A DNA stretch of 64,000 nucleotides from Amycolatopsis sp. NBRC 101858 (GTDB lineage: Bacteria; Actinomycetota; Actinomycetes; Mycobacteriales; Pseudonocardiaceae), in contig NZ_BSTD01000004.1 of assembly GCF_030269325.1 (NCBI RefSeq), forward strand, positions 660,558 through 724,557, in the 5' to 3' direction. The notes beneath the pieces were generated by a model, which saw only the letters and a list, made by a program, of their open reading frames with translations, did not search any database and was not told the DNA's origin. This document shows, in pieces, positions 56,762 through 64,000 of this stretch (positions within the stretch are counted from its first letter, which is position 1; every line of letters starts with the position of its first letter). The translations under genes and the position numbers were made by a program.

Positions 56762-57005
56762 CCACATCACCTCTCGGGTCGGCGGCTGCCACCTGGACTG
56801 GGTGCGCCGGAACTCGGCCGGCTCCGCCAGGCAGGTCGCCTGCCGTCGGCGGCGTGCTCTTGGTACGTCGTGCCGCGTCCGGCGGGCAAGGGTTGGCGTC
56901 CAAACGAGCATCGCGGATGTGCGTTTGCGCGATCGGACCCGGCGAACCGAGGTGACACCACGGATGAGTCGACGGATCGATGCACGAAAGTGCTCGAAAC
57001 CGTCG

Positions 57006-57011
57006 TATAGT
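57006..57011 (+). promoter_or_regulatory. Probable -10 box of the DeoR gene (leaderless)
   Basis: TATAGT ends 8 nt before the ATG at 57020 with no RBS, so the transcript is probably leaderless. Just upstream GCACGAAAGTGC (56982-56993) followed by TCGAAAC is a small palindrome with CGAAA repeats, a reasonable DeoR-type operator for both divergent promoters. Confidence 0.4.
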
Positions 57012-57019
57012 GCGCACGT

Positions 57020-57874
57020 ATGAGCCTTCTCGATGTCGTCGATCCACCGGGAGAAGAGCGGCCCCGCACTCGCGCGCCCCGGTCCGAGCGGATGGCGGAG
57101 ATGGTGCGCGAACTGGGCGAAACGGGCCGCCTGCGAGTCGGGGAGCTCGCGCGCCGGTTCGGCGTCTCCGACGCCACGCTGCGACGCGACCTGACCGCGT
57201 TGGAGGAGCAGCGGCTGCTGACCCGGACCCACGGCGGCGCGCTGGCCCAGGGGGTGGCCTGCGAGCTGCCGGTCCGGTACCGGGAAGGCCGGTCGCGGGA
57301 CGCGAAGCGGGCGATCGCCCGGCAGGCGGTGCGCCGGCTGCCCCCGGGTCCGCACGTGATCGCGCTGACCGGCGGGACGACCACGCGCGAGCTGGCGAAG
57401 GAGCTGCCCGACCGCGCGGATCTCACGGTGGTGACCAACGCGCTGAACACGGCCATGGAGATCGTGCTGCGGCCCCGGGTGAAGCTCGTCGTCGTCGGCG
57501 GCGTCTCCCGGCCGCGGTCCTACGAGCTCGTCGGCCCGTGGGCGGAGCAGGTGCTGGCGTCGATCACCATCGGCACGGCCTTCCTCGGGGTCGACGGCAT
57601 CGACGCGGCGGGTGGCATCACCACCCACGACGAAAACGAGGCGAGGACGAACCGCGCGATGCTCGGCCGTGCGCAACGGGTGGTCGTCGTCGCGGACGGC
57701 AGCAAGCTCGGCAAGCGGACGCTGGCGCGGATCGGGGACATCACCGAGGTCGACGAGCTGATCACGGACTCATCGGCCGACCCGGGCAGCGTGGCGGCGT
57801 TGCGCGCGGTGGGGGTGCGGGTGACGGTCGTCGACATGCCGGCGCAGGGGGAGAACCGCCGATCGATCGCGTGA
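57020..57874 (+). CDS. DeoR/GlpR-family transcriptional regulator
   Basis: 284 residues. N-terminal DeoR HTH (about 24-80): ERMAEMVRELGETGRLRVGE, LARRFGVSDATLRRDLTALE, LLTRTHGGAL. C-terminal sugar-phosphate sensor domain (DeoRC) with ALTGGTTTRELAKELP, VTNALNTAMEI, VVVGGVSRPRSYELVGPWAE, FLGVDGIDAAGGITTHDENEA and VVVADGSKLGK. It is divergent from the SIS-kinase-EamA operon and most likely represses it until the phosphorylated amino sugar accumulates. A strong terminator follows. Confidence 0.9.
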   Translation: MSLLDVVDPPGEERPRTRAPRSERMAEMVRELGETGRLRVGELARRFGVSDATLRRDLTALEEQRLLTRTHGGALAQGVACELPVRYREGRSRDAKRAIARQAVRRLPPGPHVIALTGGTTTRELAKELPDRADLTVVTNALNTAMEIVLRPRVKLVVVGGVSRPRSYELVGPWAEQVLASITIGTAFLGVDGIDAAGGITTHDENEARTNRAMLGRAQRVVVVADGSKLGKRTLARIGDITEVDELITDSSADPGSVAALRAVGVRVTVVDMPAQGENRRSIA

Positions 57875-57890
57875 GGAGCAACGCCGGTGC

Positions 57891-57921
57891 GGCGCGGGTG
57901 CCGGAGACCGGCACCCGCGCC
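57891..57921. terminator. Bidirectional hairpin terminator
   Basis: A perfect 14-bp stem, GGCGCGGGTGCCGG (57891-57904) with CCGGCACCCGCGCC (57908-57921), and a 3-nt loop. It lies between the convergent DeoR (stop 57874) and GH2 (stop 57942) genes. Confidence 0.85.
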
Positions 57922-57941
57922 GACAGCGTGCCGGGTGGGCG

Positions 57942-60900
57942 TCAGGAGAGCCCGGCGACCTCCGCATCCGTCAACGCCTTGCCGACCACGGCGACGTCGT
58001 CGACCGCGCCGCTCCAGAAGTCGACGTTGCGGCCGTCGTACTTGGCCCGCCCGACCGTGAACGCGCCGGTGCCCGCGAGCGCCGGTCCGGCCGGTGCCGT
58101 CGCGACCTTCACGCCGTCCACGTAGAGCCGGATCTCGGTGCCGGCCCGGACCCCCGTCAGCTGGTACCAGCGGCCGATTTCCGGCACGACCTCGTACCGG
58201 GCGCGGTTGCCGCCGGGCGTGCTGAACGCGAACGCGCCCTGCCCGTACTGCAGGTAGAACGGGCTCTCCCGCTCCCGGCCGTCCTGGCTCACCGCGGTCG
58301 CGTAGTTGCCGGGCAGCTGGTCGAGCCGCACCTTCGCGGACACGGTGTAGTCACCGGTCGTGTCGACGACCGGGCCGAGCGTGTCGGCGGAGCCGCCGGT
58401 GAACTGCAGCGCGCCGTCCTTGAACGCCGCCCCGGTCGGGGTGAGCGTCAACGGGTTCTTGCCGCCGCTCGAGTCCTTCGCGGTCGTTCCGCCACGCTCG
58501 TCGAGCTTCCACGCGCCCTTGCCCGCGTAGGGGTACGGCTTCCCCGCGTCGGCACCGGCCGCGATCACGCGCCGGTTGATCTCGCGGACCGGACCCGGGT
58601 CGACCTTGATGCGCTTGCGGTCGTACGTCCAAAGCCCGTTGAGCTCGCCTTCCAGGTCGGTGACCTGCGTGTAGACCGACGCCGACAGCTCGGCCCGAGC
58701 CTGCCCGAGGTAGAACGTGCGGGTGTTGTCGACGTACTTCGCCGTCAGCGCCGCCTTGTCCGCCACGCCGCTGTAGATCGCGATCGGCGCACCCGGCCAC
58801 TGGTGACCCGGCGTGCGCAGCGTGAAGCCGCCGTGCTCGCCGTCCATCGCGACGCGCCTGCCGTCCGAGGCGGCCGGGTCGGTGTTGTTGTAGTCGTGGT
58901 GGTCGATGACGTCACCGCGGCCCGAGTCGCCCTTGGACGCACAGCAGTTCACCCCGCTGTGGGCGTTGACGATCCGGCTCGGGTCGGCGGCCTTGACCTG
59001 GTCGGCGATCCGGCCGGTGGCCGCCTTGTCCCACTCGCCCCAGCCCTCGTTGAACACGATCCAGGCGTAGACGGACGGGTAGTTCTGCAGCTGGTGCATC
59101 TCTTCCAGGCCCTGGCTGAGCCACGCCTGCTGCGCCCCGGCGTTGTTGCCGTCGTCGAGGGACACGAAGTCCTGCCACACCAGCAGCCCGAGCTGGTCCG
59201 CGTGGTAGTACCAGCGGGCGGGCTCGACCTTGATGTGCTTGCGGACGGCGTTGAAGCCGAGGTCCTTCTGCGCCTTCAGGTCGAAGACGAGGGCGTCGTC
59301 GCTCGGCGCGGTGTTCAGGCCGTCCGGGTAGAAGCCCTGGTCCAGCTGCATCAGGGAGAAGAACGGCTTGCCGTTGAGCGTCAGCTTCGGGACGCCGTTG
59401 ACAGTGGTGATGCCGGTGGACCGCATGCCGAAGTAGCTCTTGACCTTGTCCCCGCCCAGCTTGATCTCCAGCTGGTACAGGTACGGGTCGTCCGGCGTCC
59501 ACAGGTGCGGGTTCGGCACCGGCAGCTTCAGGTTCGCGTTCGCCGGCCCGGTCACCGTGCCGACCTGCCGGCCGCGTGCGTCCTTGGCGACCGCCGTGAC
59601 GGTGGCGGTGCCCGCGGACTTGACGGTCAGCGCCAGCGTGTTCGTGGTGAGGTCGGGGGTCGTCTTGATCTCGTCGATGCCCTTGTCCGCCACCGGTTCC
59701 AGCCACACGGTCTGCCAGATGCCCGACGACGGCGTGTAGAAGATGCCGCCGGGGTTGGGGGACTGCTTGCCCTTGGGCTGGTACGGGCCGGTCGTGTCGG
59801 TGACGGCGACGACGATCTCCTGCTCGTCACCGCGCTTGAGCGCGTCGGTGATGTCGGCGCTGAACGCCGTGTACCCGCCGGTGTGCTCGGCGACGACCTT
59901 GCCGTTCACCCAGACCTTGGCCTGGTAGTCGACCGCGCCGAAGTTGAGCTTGAGGCGCTGCCCGCCGCCGATCTTCCAGTCGCGCGGGACGGTGATCGTG
60001 CGGCGGTAGAACATGTGGTCCTCGTGCCGTTCGAGCCCGGAGAGCTGCGACTCGATCGGGTAGGGGACGACCACCTTTTCGGGCAGCTTCTTGCCGAACG
60101 TGGGCTGCTGGCCCTCCTTGGCGGCCGAGAACTCCCACGGGCCGTTGAGGTTGACCCACTTGTCGCGTTCGAGCTGCGGCCGCGGGTACTCCGGCAGCGG
60201 GTGGCGCGGGTCGACGTGCTCGCCCCACGGCGTCCGGAGCCGTTCTGTCGACGCGTTCGCGACGGTGCGTCCGGTCTTGCCGATCTTCGTGCCGTTCACC
60301 GCGAGCGCACCCGCGCCGTCGTAGTAGACGGTGACGCGCTGGCCCTTCAGGACCCGCTCGGCCAGCCGGATCGTCGCGCGGTCGCGGCTCGTCGTGATGG
60401 ACGAGATCGGCATCGGCGTCGCGTCGACCTCGATCAGCAGGTGGTCGGCCAGGTCGCCGGTACCCGAGACGCGGCCGTCGAAGCCGGCCGTGAGCGTGCG
60501 ACCGTCCTGGGACACGTCCGCCGTGCGCGGCACGACGGCGAAGTCGGCCGGCGGCGTGAACGCCGAGAGCGGCACGATCTGCTTCGCGATGGCCGGGCTC
60601 GACCAGCGCAGGAACATGTTGGCGCCGCCGGTGTCCTGGAACATCTCCAGCTTGAAGTCGTACTGCTTGCCGGCGGTCAGCGTGACCGGTGCGCTGGTCT
60701 GCTCGGTGTCCCAGTCGCCGACCCAGTGGTCGATCACCGGTGCGCCGTCGAGGAACAGCCGGAACCCGTTGTCGCCGATGGCGTAGAACGTGTAGTCGCC
60801 GGTCTGCGGCACGGCGAGCTGCCCGCTCCACCGGGCGGTCGTGTGTTCCGTGCGCCCGGCGACCAGCCCGAAGACCGAGGTCAGGTCGGGGTGGTTGACC

Positions 60901-61076
60901 TCCGAGTCGAGGGCGGTACCGGCCAGGTTGGCGAAGTCGTGCGCGTCCGGTGTCGACGGCGTGAAGTACTCGGCCTTCAGGCCGTGCACGGGCTCGGCGG
61001 CACCTGCGGGCGGCGTTCCCGACGCCACGCCCAGCGCCACGAGCAGGGCGAGGAGGACGGAACCAGCTCTTCTCAT
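57942..61076 (-). CDS. Secreted glycoside hydrolase family 2 enzyme with PA14 and LamG-like modules
   Basis: 1044 residues from ATG 61076. A Sec signal peptide (MRRAGSVLLALLVALGVASG, cleavage near AGA) is followed by a PA14-type carbohydrate-binding domain (about 30-150: GLKAEYFTPS, YTFYAIGDNGFRLFLDG, MFLRWSSP), GH2 sugar-binding and Ig-like domains (about 290-590: WVNLNGPWEFS, VDYQAKVWVNGKVVAEHTGG), a TIM barrel with catalytic acid Glu in VFNEGWGEWD and a probable nucleophile Glu in AMDGEHGGFT, and a C-terminal concanavalin-like module (about 860-1044). Likely a beta-galactosidase, mannosidase or glucuronidase acting outside the cell. A perfect LacI-type operator precedes the gene. Confidence 0.88.
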   Translation of the reverse strand: MRRAGSVLLALLVALGVASGTPPAGAAEPVHGLKAEYFTPSTPDAHDFANLAGTALDSEVNHPDLTSVFGLVAGRTEHTTARWSGQLAVPQTGDYTFYAIGDNGFRLFLDGAPVIDHWVGDWDTEQTSAPVTLTAGKQYDFKLEMFQDTGGANMFLRWSSPAIAKQIVPLSAFTPPADFAVVPRTADVSQDGRTLTAGFDGRVSGTGDLADHLLIEVDATPMPISSITTSRDRATIRLAERVLKGQRVTVYYDGAGALAVNGTKIGKTGRTVANASTERLRTPWGEHVDPRHPLPEYPRPQLERDKWVNLNGPWEFSAAKEGQQPTFGKKLPEKVVVPYPIESQLSGLERHEDHMFYRRTITVPRDWKIGGGQRLKLNFGAVDYQAKVWVNGKVVAEHTGGYTAFSADITDALKRGDEQEIVVAVTDTTGPYQPKGKQSPNPGGIFYTPSSGIWQTVWLEPVADKGIDEIKTTPDLTTNTLALTVKSAGTATVTAVAKDARGRQVGTVTGPANANLKLPVPNPHLWTPDDPYLYQLEIKLGGDKVKSYFGMRSTGITTVNGVPKLTLNGKPFFSLMQLDQGFYPDGLNTAPSDDALVFDLKAQKDLGFNAVRKHIKVEPARWYYHADQLGLLVWQDFVSLDDGNNAGAQQAWLSQGLEEMHQLQNYPSVYAWIVFNEGWGEWDKAATGRIADQVKAADPSRIVNAHSGVNCCASKGDSGRGDVIDHHDYNNTDPAASDGRRVAMDGEHGGFTLRTPGHQWPGAPIAIYSGVADKAALTAKYVDNTRTFYLGQARAELSASVYTQVTDLEGELNGLWTYDRKRIKVDPGPVREINRRVIAAGADAGKPYPYAGKGAWKLDERGGTTAKDSSGGKNPLTLTPTGAAFKDGALQFTGGSADTLGPVVDTTGDYTVSAKVRLDQLPGNYATAVSQDGRERESPFYLQYGQGAFAFSTPGGNRARYEVVPEIGRWYQLTGVRAGTEIRLYVDGVKVATAPAGPALAGTGAFTVGRAKYDGRNVDFWSGAVDDVAVVGKALTDAEVAGLS

Positions 61077-61090
61077 CGGCGACCCTTCAT

Positions 61091-61108
61091 TTTTACAACG
61101 TTGTAAAA
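61091..61108. promoter_or_regulatory. LacI-family operator upstream of the GH2 gene
   Basis: TTTTACAACGTTGTAAAA, a perfect 18-bp palindrome with the central CG step typical of LacI/GalR operators. It is 15 bp upstream of the start codon, so it would block transcription of the GH2 gene when bound. No LacI-family gene is in the window. Confidence 0.75.
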
Positions 61109-61143
61109 CGCTCTCCGAGGGATCCAAACAGATAAATCGGACT

Positions 61144-61175
61144 CCTCGATACCGCCGAATGTCGGTATCTCGAGG
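61144..61175. promoter_or_regulatory. Bulged inverted repeat between GH2 and CPBP genes
   Basis: CCTCGATACCG (61144-61154) pairs with CGGTATCTCGAGG (61163-61175) apart from a 2-nt TC bulge. It could be an operator for the CPBP gene (start 61294) or a hairpin in a long leader. No regulator is evident. Confidence 0.4.
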
Positions 61176-61293
61176 GCCGACTGCCCACGCCCTTGGGGGC
61201 GAGCCACTCCGGCTTGCACCTTTCGATGGCATCGAGCGAGTTCGATCTTTTGCCGCTCGTGGCGTGACCGGGGGCCTTCCTACGCTCCGCGCC

Positions 61294-62259
61294 ATGACGA
61301 ATTCGAGCTGGAACCCACCGCAGCACCCGCCCGCCGCGGGCTCACCCGCGGCGCGCGGCCGCGGTGTTCCGGGCGCCATCCGGCGTCGCCCGTTGCCGAG
61401 TTTCTTCCTGCTCGCCAACGCGTTGAGCTGGCTCGCGTGGCTGCCGTACATCCTTTCCCAGGACGGTCTCGGCGTCTGGAGCTTCAAGTTCCCGGAGGTG
61501 CTCGGCTCGGGCCAGCTCGCCGGCGTGCTGCCCGGGGCCTACCTCGGGCCGATCGGCTCGGCCTTCCTGGTCACCGCGGTGGCGGAAGGCCGCGCCGGGC
61601 TGCGGAAGTGGGGCGCCCGGATGTGGCGCTGGCGGGCGAAACCCCGCTGGTACGCAATTTCCCTGCTCGGCGTCCCCGCGGCGATGTTCGCCGCCGGCAT
61701 CGTCTTCTCCGACGACCAGGTCAGCGCCCCGTCGATGATGGTGCTCGCCGCCTACATCCCGGGCCTGATCACCCAGATGATCACGACCGGGCTCGCGGAA
61801 GAGCCCGGCTGGCGCGACTTCGCGCTGCCTCGCGTGCAGCGCCGGTTCGGCCCGCTGCGCGGCTCGATGCTGCTCGGCCCGATCTGGGCGGTCTGGCACT
61901 TCCCGCTGTTCTTCACCGAGTGGGGCGGCTGGCCGGAGGCGGACTGGAGCCGTCCGGTGGCGTTCACCGTGTTCTGCGTCGCGTTCAACATCGTCATGAC
62001 CTGGATCTTCAACCGCACCGGCGAAAGCCTGCCCCTGGCGATGCTGGCCCACGTGAGCGTCAACAACTTCGCTTCGGTCGTGTGGTCGGAGGTCTTCCCG
62101 ACGATCGACCCGAACCGCGCGGTGGTGGCCATGGCGGCGGCCGCGGTCGTCGCCGCCGGTGTCCTCGTGGTCGTGACGCGGGGCCGGCTCGGCTACCCCG
62201 AACGGCCGGTCGACGCGGTCGCGGTCCCCGGCCCGGGCACGGCGACCACCCGGTTCTGA
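61294..62259 (+). CDS. CPBP-family intramembrane glutamic endopeptidase
   Basis: 321 residues. After a Pro/Arg-rich cytosolic start come about eight membrane segments. The CPBP (ABI) motifs are complete: EE-type LAEEPGWRDFALPRVQRRFG, GPIWAVWHFPLFF with the His, and MLAHVSVNNFASV with the second His. Family members are membrane proteases (Rce1-like) or immunity proteins for bacteriocins. No substrate is indicated by the neighbours. The last 67 bp overlap the 3' end of the convergent response-regulator gene, both frames being open there. Confidence 0.87.
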   Translation: MTNSSWNPPQHPPAAGSPAARGRGVPGAIRRRPLPSFFLLANALSWLAWLPYILSQDGLGVWSFKFPEVLGSGQLAGVLPGAYLGPIGSAFLVTAVAEGRAGLRKWGARMWRWRAKPRWYAISLLGVPAAMFAAGIVFSDDQVSAPSMMVLAAYIPGLITQMITTGLAEEPGWRDFALPRVQRRFGPLRGSMLLGPIWAVWHFPLFFTEWGGWPEADWSRPVAFTVFCVAFNIVMTWIFNRTGESLPLAMLAHVSVNNFASVVWSEVFPTIDPNRAVVAMAAAAVVAAGVLVVVTRGRLGYPERPVDAVAVPGPGTATTRF

Positions 62260-62894
62260 TAGGCCCAGACGACCGCCTGCAGCCGCGACCGCACCCCGAG
62301 CTTGGGCAGCATCCGCGCCAAGTGGGACTTGACCGTCGACACCTCGACGACGAGCGACTTCGCGATCTCCTCGTTCGACATCCCCTGCGCGAGCAGGAGC
62401 AGGATCTCGTGCTCCCGCGGGGTCAGCAGGTGACCGGCCCGCTCGGCGGTCACCGGCTGCAGGCGCCGGCGCTGGACGAACTCCCGCATGATCCGGCGCG
62501 TCAGCGTCTGGTCGAGCGTGCCCTGCCCGGCCGCCACCTGGCGGACGGCCCGGACGATCGCCTCCGGTTCGGTGTCCTTGAGCAGGAAACCCGATGCCCC
62601 GGCTTCCAGGGCGCCGAAGACGTATTCGTCGACGTCGAAGGTGGTCAGCACGAGGACCGGGACCACCGGATCGGCGTCCGGGCCGCAGAGCTCGCCCGCC
62701 ACTTCGATCCCGCTGCGGCCGGGCATCCGGATGTCGAGGCAGGCGATGTCGGGAACCAGCTCCCGAGCCATCGTCAACGCCTCGGTGCCGTCCCGGGCGA
62801 CGCCCACCACGTCCAGGTCGGGTTCGGCGCCCAGCAACGCGGACATCCCGGCGCGCACCAGGTGCTGGTCGTCGCCGATGAGCACGCGGATCAT
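62193..62894 (-). CDS. NarL/LuxR-family response regulator
   Basis: 233 residues. Receiver domain (1-120) with the acidic pocket IRVLIGDDQHLVRAG, the phosphoacceptor Asp in DIACLDIRMPGRSG and VLVLTTFDVDEY, FLLKDTEPE. LuxR HTH (about 150-215: LLTPREHEILLLLAQGMSNE, STVKSHLARMLPKLGVRSRL). Its partner kinase gene overlaps its start (ATGA). The C-terminal tail extends 67 bp into the convergent CPBP gene, and the two might antagonise each other's transcription. Targets unknown. Confidence 0.92.
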   Translation of the reverse strand: MIRVLIGDDQHLVRAGMSALLGAEPDLDVVGVARDGTEALTMARELVPDIACLDIRMPGRSGIEVAGELCGPDADPVVPVLVLTTFDVDEYVFGALEAGASGFLLKDTEPEAIVRAVRQVAAGQGTLDQTLTRRIMREFVQRRRLQPVTAERAGHLLTPREHEILLLLAQGMSNEEIAKSLVVEVSTVKSHLARMLPKLGVRSRLQAVVWAYQNRVVAVPGPGTATASTGRSG

Positions 62895-64000
62895 CCGGAC
62901 TCCTCCTGAGGGTGTGCCGGTGCGGTCCTGCCGGTGTCCCCCACCGGGAGGGTCAGGCGGACTTCCCAGCCGCCGCCGGGGATCGCGCCGTACTGGATCC
63001 CGCCGCCGACCAGCTGCGCCCGCTCGGTCATGCCGACCAGGCCGAAACCGCCGCCGGGTCCCGGATCCGGCTCCCGGCCGGCGGCGTTGCGCACGACGAC
63101 GGTGAGCCCGTGCCCGCTCCGCCGGCCGAATTCGACCACGCAGGGCGCGCCGGGGGCGTGGACCGCGGCGTTGGCCAGGGACTCCTGGACCATCCGGTAC
63201 CCGACGACCTGGGCCAGCGGCCCGACACCGGCACCCACGTCCTCCGGGCCGCCGGGGACGACGAGGTCGATGTCCATTCCCGCCGCCCGCCGCGCCGCGA
63301 CGAGTCCCGGCACGGCGTCGAGCGACTCGATCGCCGGGGCCTCGCCGGTGTCCTCGCGCAGCAGCCCGACCAGCCGCCGCAGGTCGTCCAGAACTCCGCT
63401 GCTCTGCTCGCGCACGTGCCGCGCCAGTTCTTTCGCGGCCGCCGGGTCGGTGTCGATCTGCCGGCCGATGGTGCCCGCGACGAGCGCGATGCCGGACATG
63501 TGGTGCGCGGCGATGTCGTGCAGTTCCCGCGACATCGCCGCGCGCTGGTGCTCCACCGCGGCCTTCAGCAGCGCCTCCTGCTCGCGGTGCTGCGCCAGCG
63601 TTTCCCGGTGCCGGGCTTCACGCAGGTCACGCTGCGCCACCACCGCCATCCCGGGCAGCAGGCCCAGTCCGACCACGACCAGGCCCTGCAGCACCGCGCC
63701 ACCGAAGGCGGCCGGGGCCGCGAGCGGGCCGAGGCTGACTTCGTTGGCGAACTGGGTCGCGATCACCGGCAGCCCGGCGATCGGGAGCGCGAGCCACACC
63801 GGACGGAACAGCTTCCCGGAGATCGCGAGGTAGCCGCCGACCACCACGGCGAGCGTGGTCAGGCTGACCGCGCCGTTCGGGACGACCAGGGCCAGCACGA
63901 GCGGGGCGGTGGCGAGGATCGTCAGCCACAGCGCCGGAAGCCGGTCCACCGGCACCAGGCAGGCCGCTTGCAGGCCGAGAACCGCCGCCGTCAGCCACCA
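62891..64000 (-). CDS. Sensor histidine kinase, HisKA_3 type (5' end outside window)
   Basis: At least 369 residues; the frame remains open to the right edge, continuing as WWLTAAVLGLQAACLVPVDR, so the true start is beyond. The N-terminal part has several membrane segments (WLTILATAPLVLALVV, LTTLAVVVGGYLAI, LALPIAGLPVIATQF, LQGLVVVGLGLLPGMAVVAQ). Dimerisation/phosphoacceptor region RAAMSRELHDIAAHHMSGIA with the His, then the ATPase with VQESLANAAVHAPG and GGFGLVGMTERAQLVGG. It phosphorylates the response regulator whose gene overlaps by ATGA. Signal unknown. Confidence 0.9.
   Translation of the reverse strand, partial: WWLTAAVLGLQAACLVPVDRLPALWLTILATAPLVLALVVPNGAVSLTTLAVVVGGYLAISGKLFRPVWLALPIAGLPVIATQFANEVSLGPLAAPAAFGGAVLQGLVVVGLGLLPGMAVVAQRDLREARHRETLAQHREQEALLKAAVEHQRAAMSRELHDIAAHHMSGIALVAGTIGRQIDTDPAAAKELARHVREQSSGVLDDLRRLVGLLREDTGEAPAIESLDAVPGLVAARRAAGMDIDLVVPGGPEDVGAGVGPLAQVVGYRMVQESLANAAVHAPGAPCVVEFGRRSGHGLTVVVRNAAGREPDPGPGGGFGLVGMTERAQLVGGGIQYGAIPGGGWEVRLTLPVGDTGRTAPAHPQEESG

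Noticed and set aside
1..64000. tRNA/rRNA genes, insertion sequences, prophage or CRISPR arrays
   Set aside because: None was recognised: no regularly spaced repeats, no transposase or integrase-like protein, and no cloverleaf-like tRNA sequence was noticed by eye.

Overview
The window is GC-rich DNA (about 70% by eye) with frequent GTG starts, ATGA/GTGA/TGATG gene overlaps, AfsR/SARP, PaaX, FadR-type GntR and GAF-LuxR regulators. This points to a filamentous actinomycete, most likely Pseudonocardiaceae (Amycolatopsis-like); the genus is inference. I saw no tRNA, rRNA, insertion sequence, phage gene or CRISPR array.

Bases 1-3.7 kb hold a 2-hydroxyacyl-CoA dehydratase/benzoyl-CoA reductase-type subunit cut by the window edge, a double-hotdog thioesterase, a PaaX regulator and a short-chain dehydrogenase-like protein that lacks the catalytic Tyr and Lys. 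From 3.8 to 42.6 kb runs one large catabolic cluster. It has five acyl-CoA synthetases (two resembling cyclohexanecarboxylate-CoA ligase), an MHS transporter, four acyl-CoA dehydrogenases, MaoC-type hydratases, five crotonase-fold enzymes, several SDRs (one like BadH), a thiolase, a CoA-transferase, HMG-CoA lyase, an LLM flavoenzyme and an aminoglycoside-phosphotransferase-like kinase. On the far side are a BadI-like ring hydrolase and a P450-ferredoxin reductase-ferredoxin-alcohol dehydrogenase-aldehyde dehydrogenase operon with the gene set of the Pseudomonas alpha-terpineol (terp) operon. Read together, a ring methyl group would be oxidised to a carboxylate, activated with CoA, the ring beta-oxidised and hydrolytically opened to a pimeloyl-CoA-type chain, and the chain degraded to HMG-CoA, acetoacetate and acetyl-CoA. 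A p-menthane monoterpenoid such as alpha-terpineol is my preferred substrate guess, not a demonstrated one.

The regulatory sites are unusually readable. A GGTCnnACC-type motif occurs, usually as a pair flanking the -10 box, at seven promoters in the left half of the cluster, including that of the FadR-family gene at 19503-20279, whose product probably binds it. A second palindrome, GTGAACGATCGTTATCA, lies in front of the TetR gene (10300-10848), in front of the BadI-like gene and between that gene and the next. Two GAF-LuxR regulators bracket the cluster.

From 43.8 kb on the content changes: a lipoprotein, a secreted I36-like peptide and a SARP regulator without TPRs (with 11-bp-spaced direct repeats upstream); a hydroquinone/aromatic operon (flavin monooxygenase, two hydrolases, VOC dioxygenase) with a divergent AraC regulator; a decayed TetR/DUF2218 pair; an amino-sugar operon (EamA transporter, GlcNAc-kinase-like protein, SIS isomerase/deaminase) with a divergent DeoR regulator; a large secreted GH2 enzyme behind a perfect LacI-type operator; a CPBP membrane protease; and a two-component system whose kinase gene runs off the right edge.

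The only gene-free stretch above 300 bp is 47457-47798, which holds the SARP-type repeats and otherwise nothing I can recognise.
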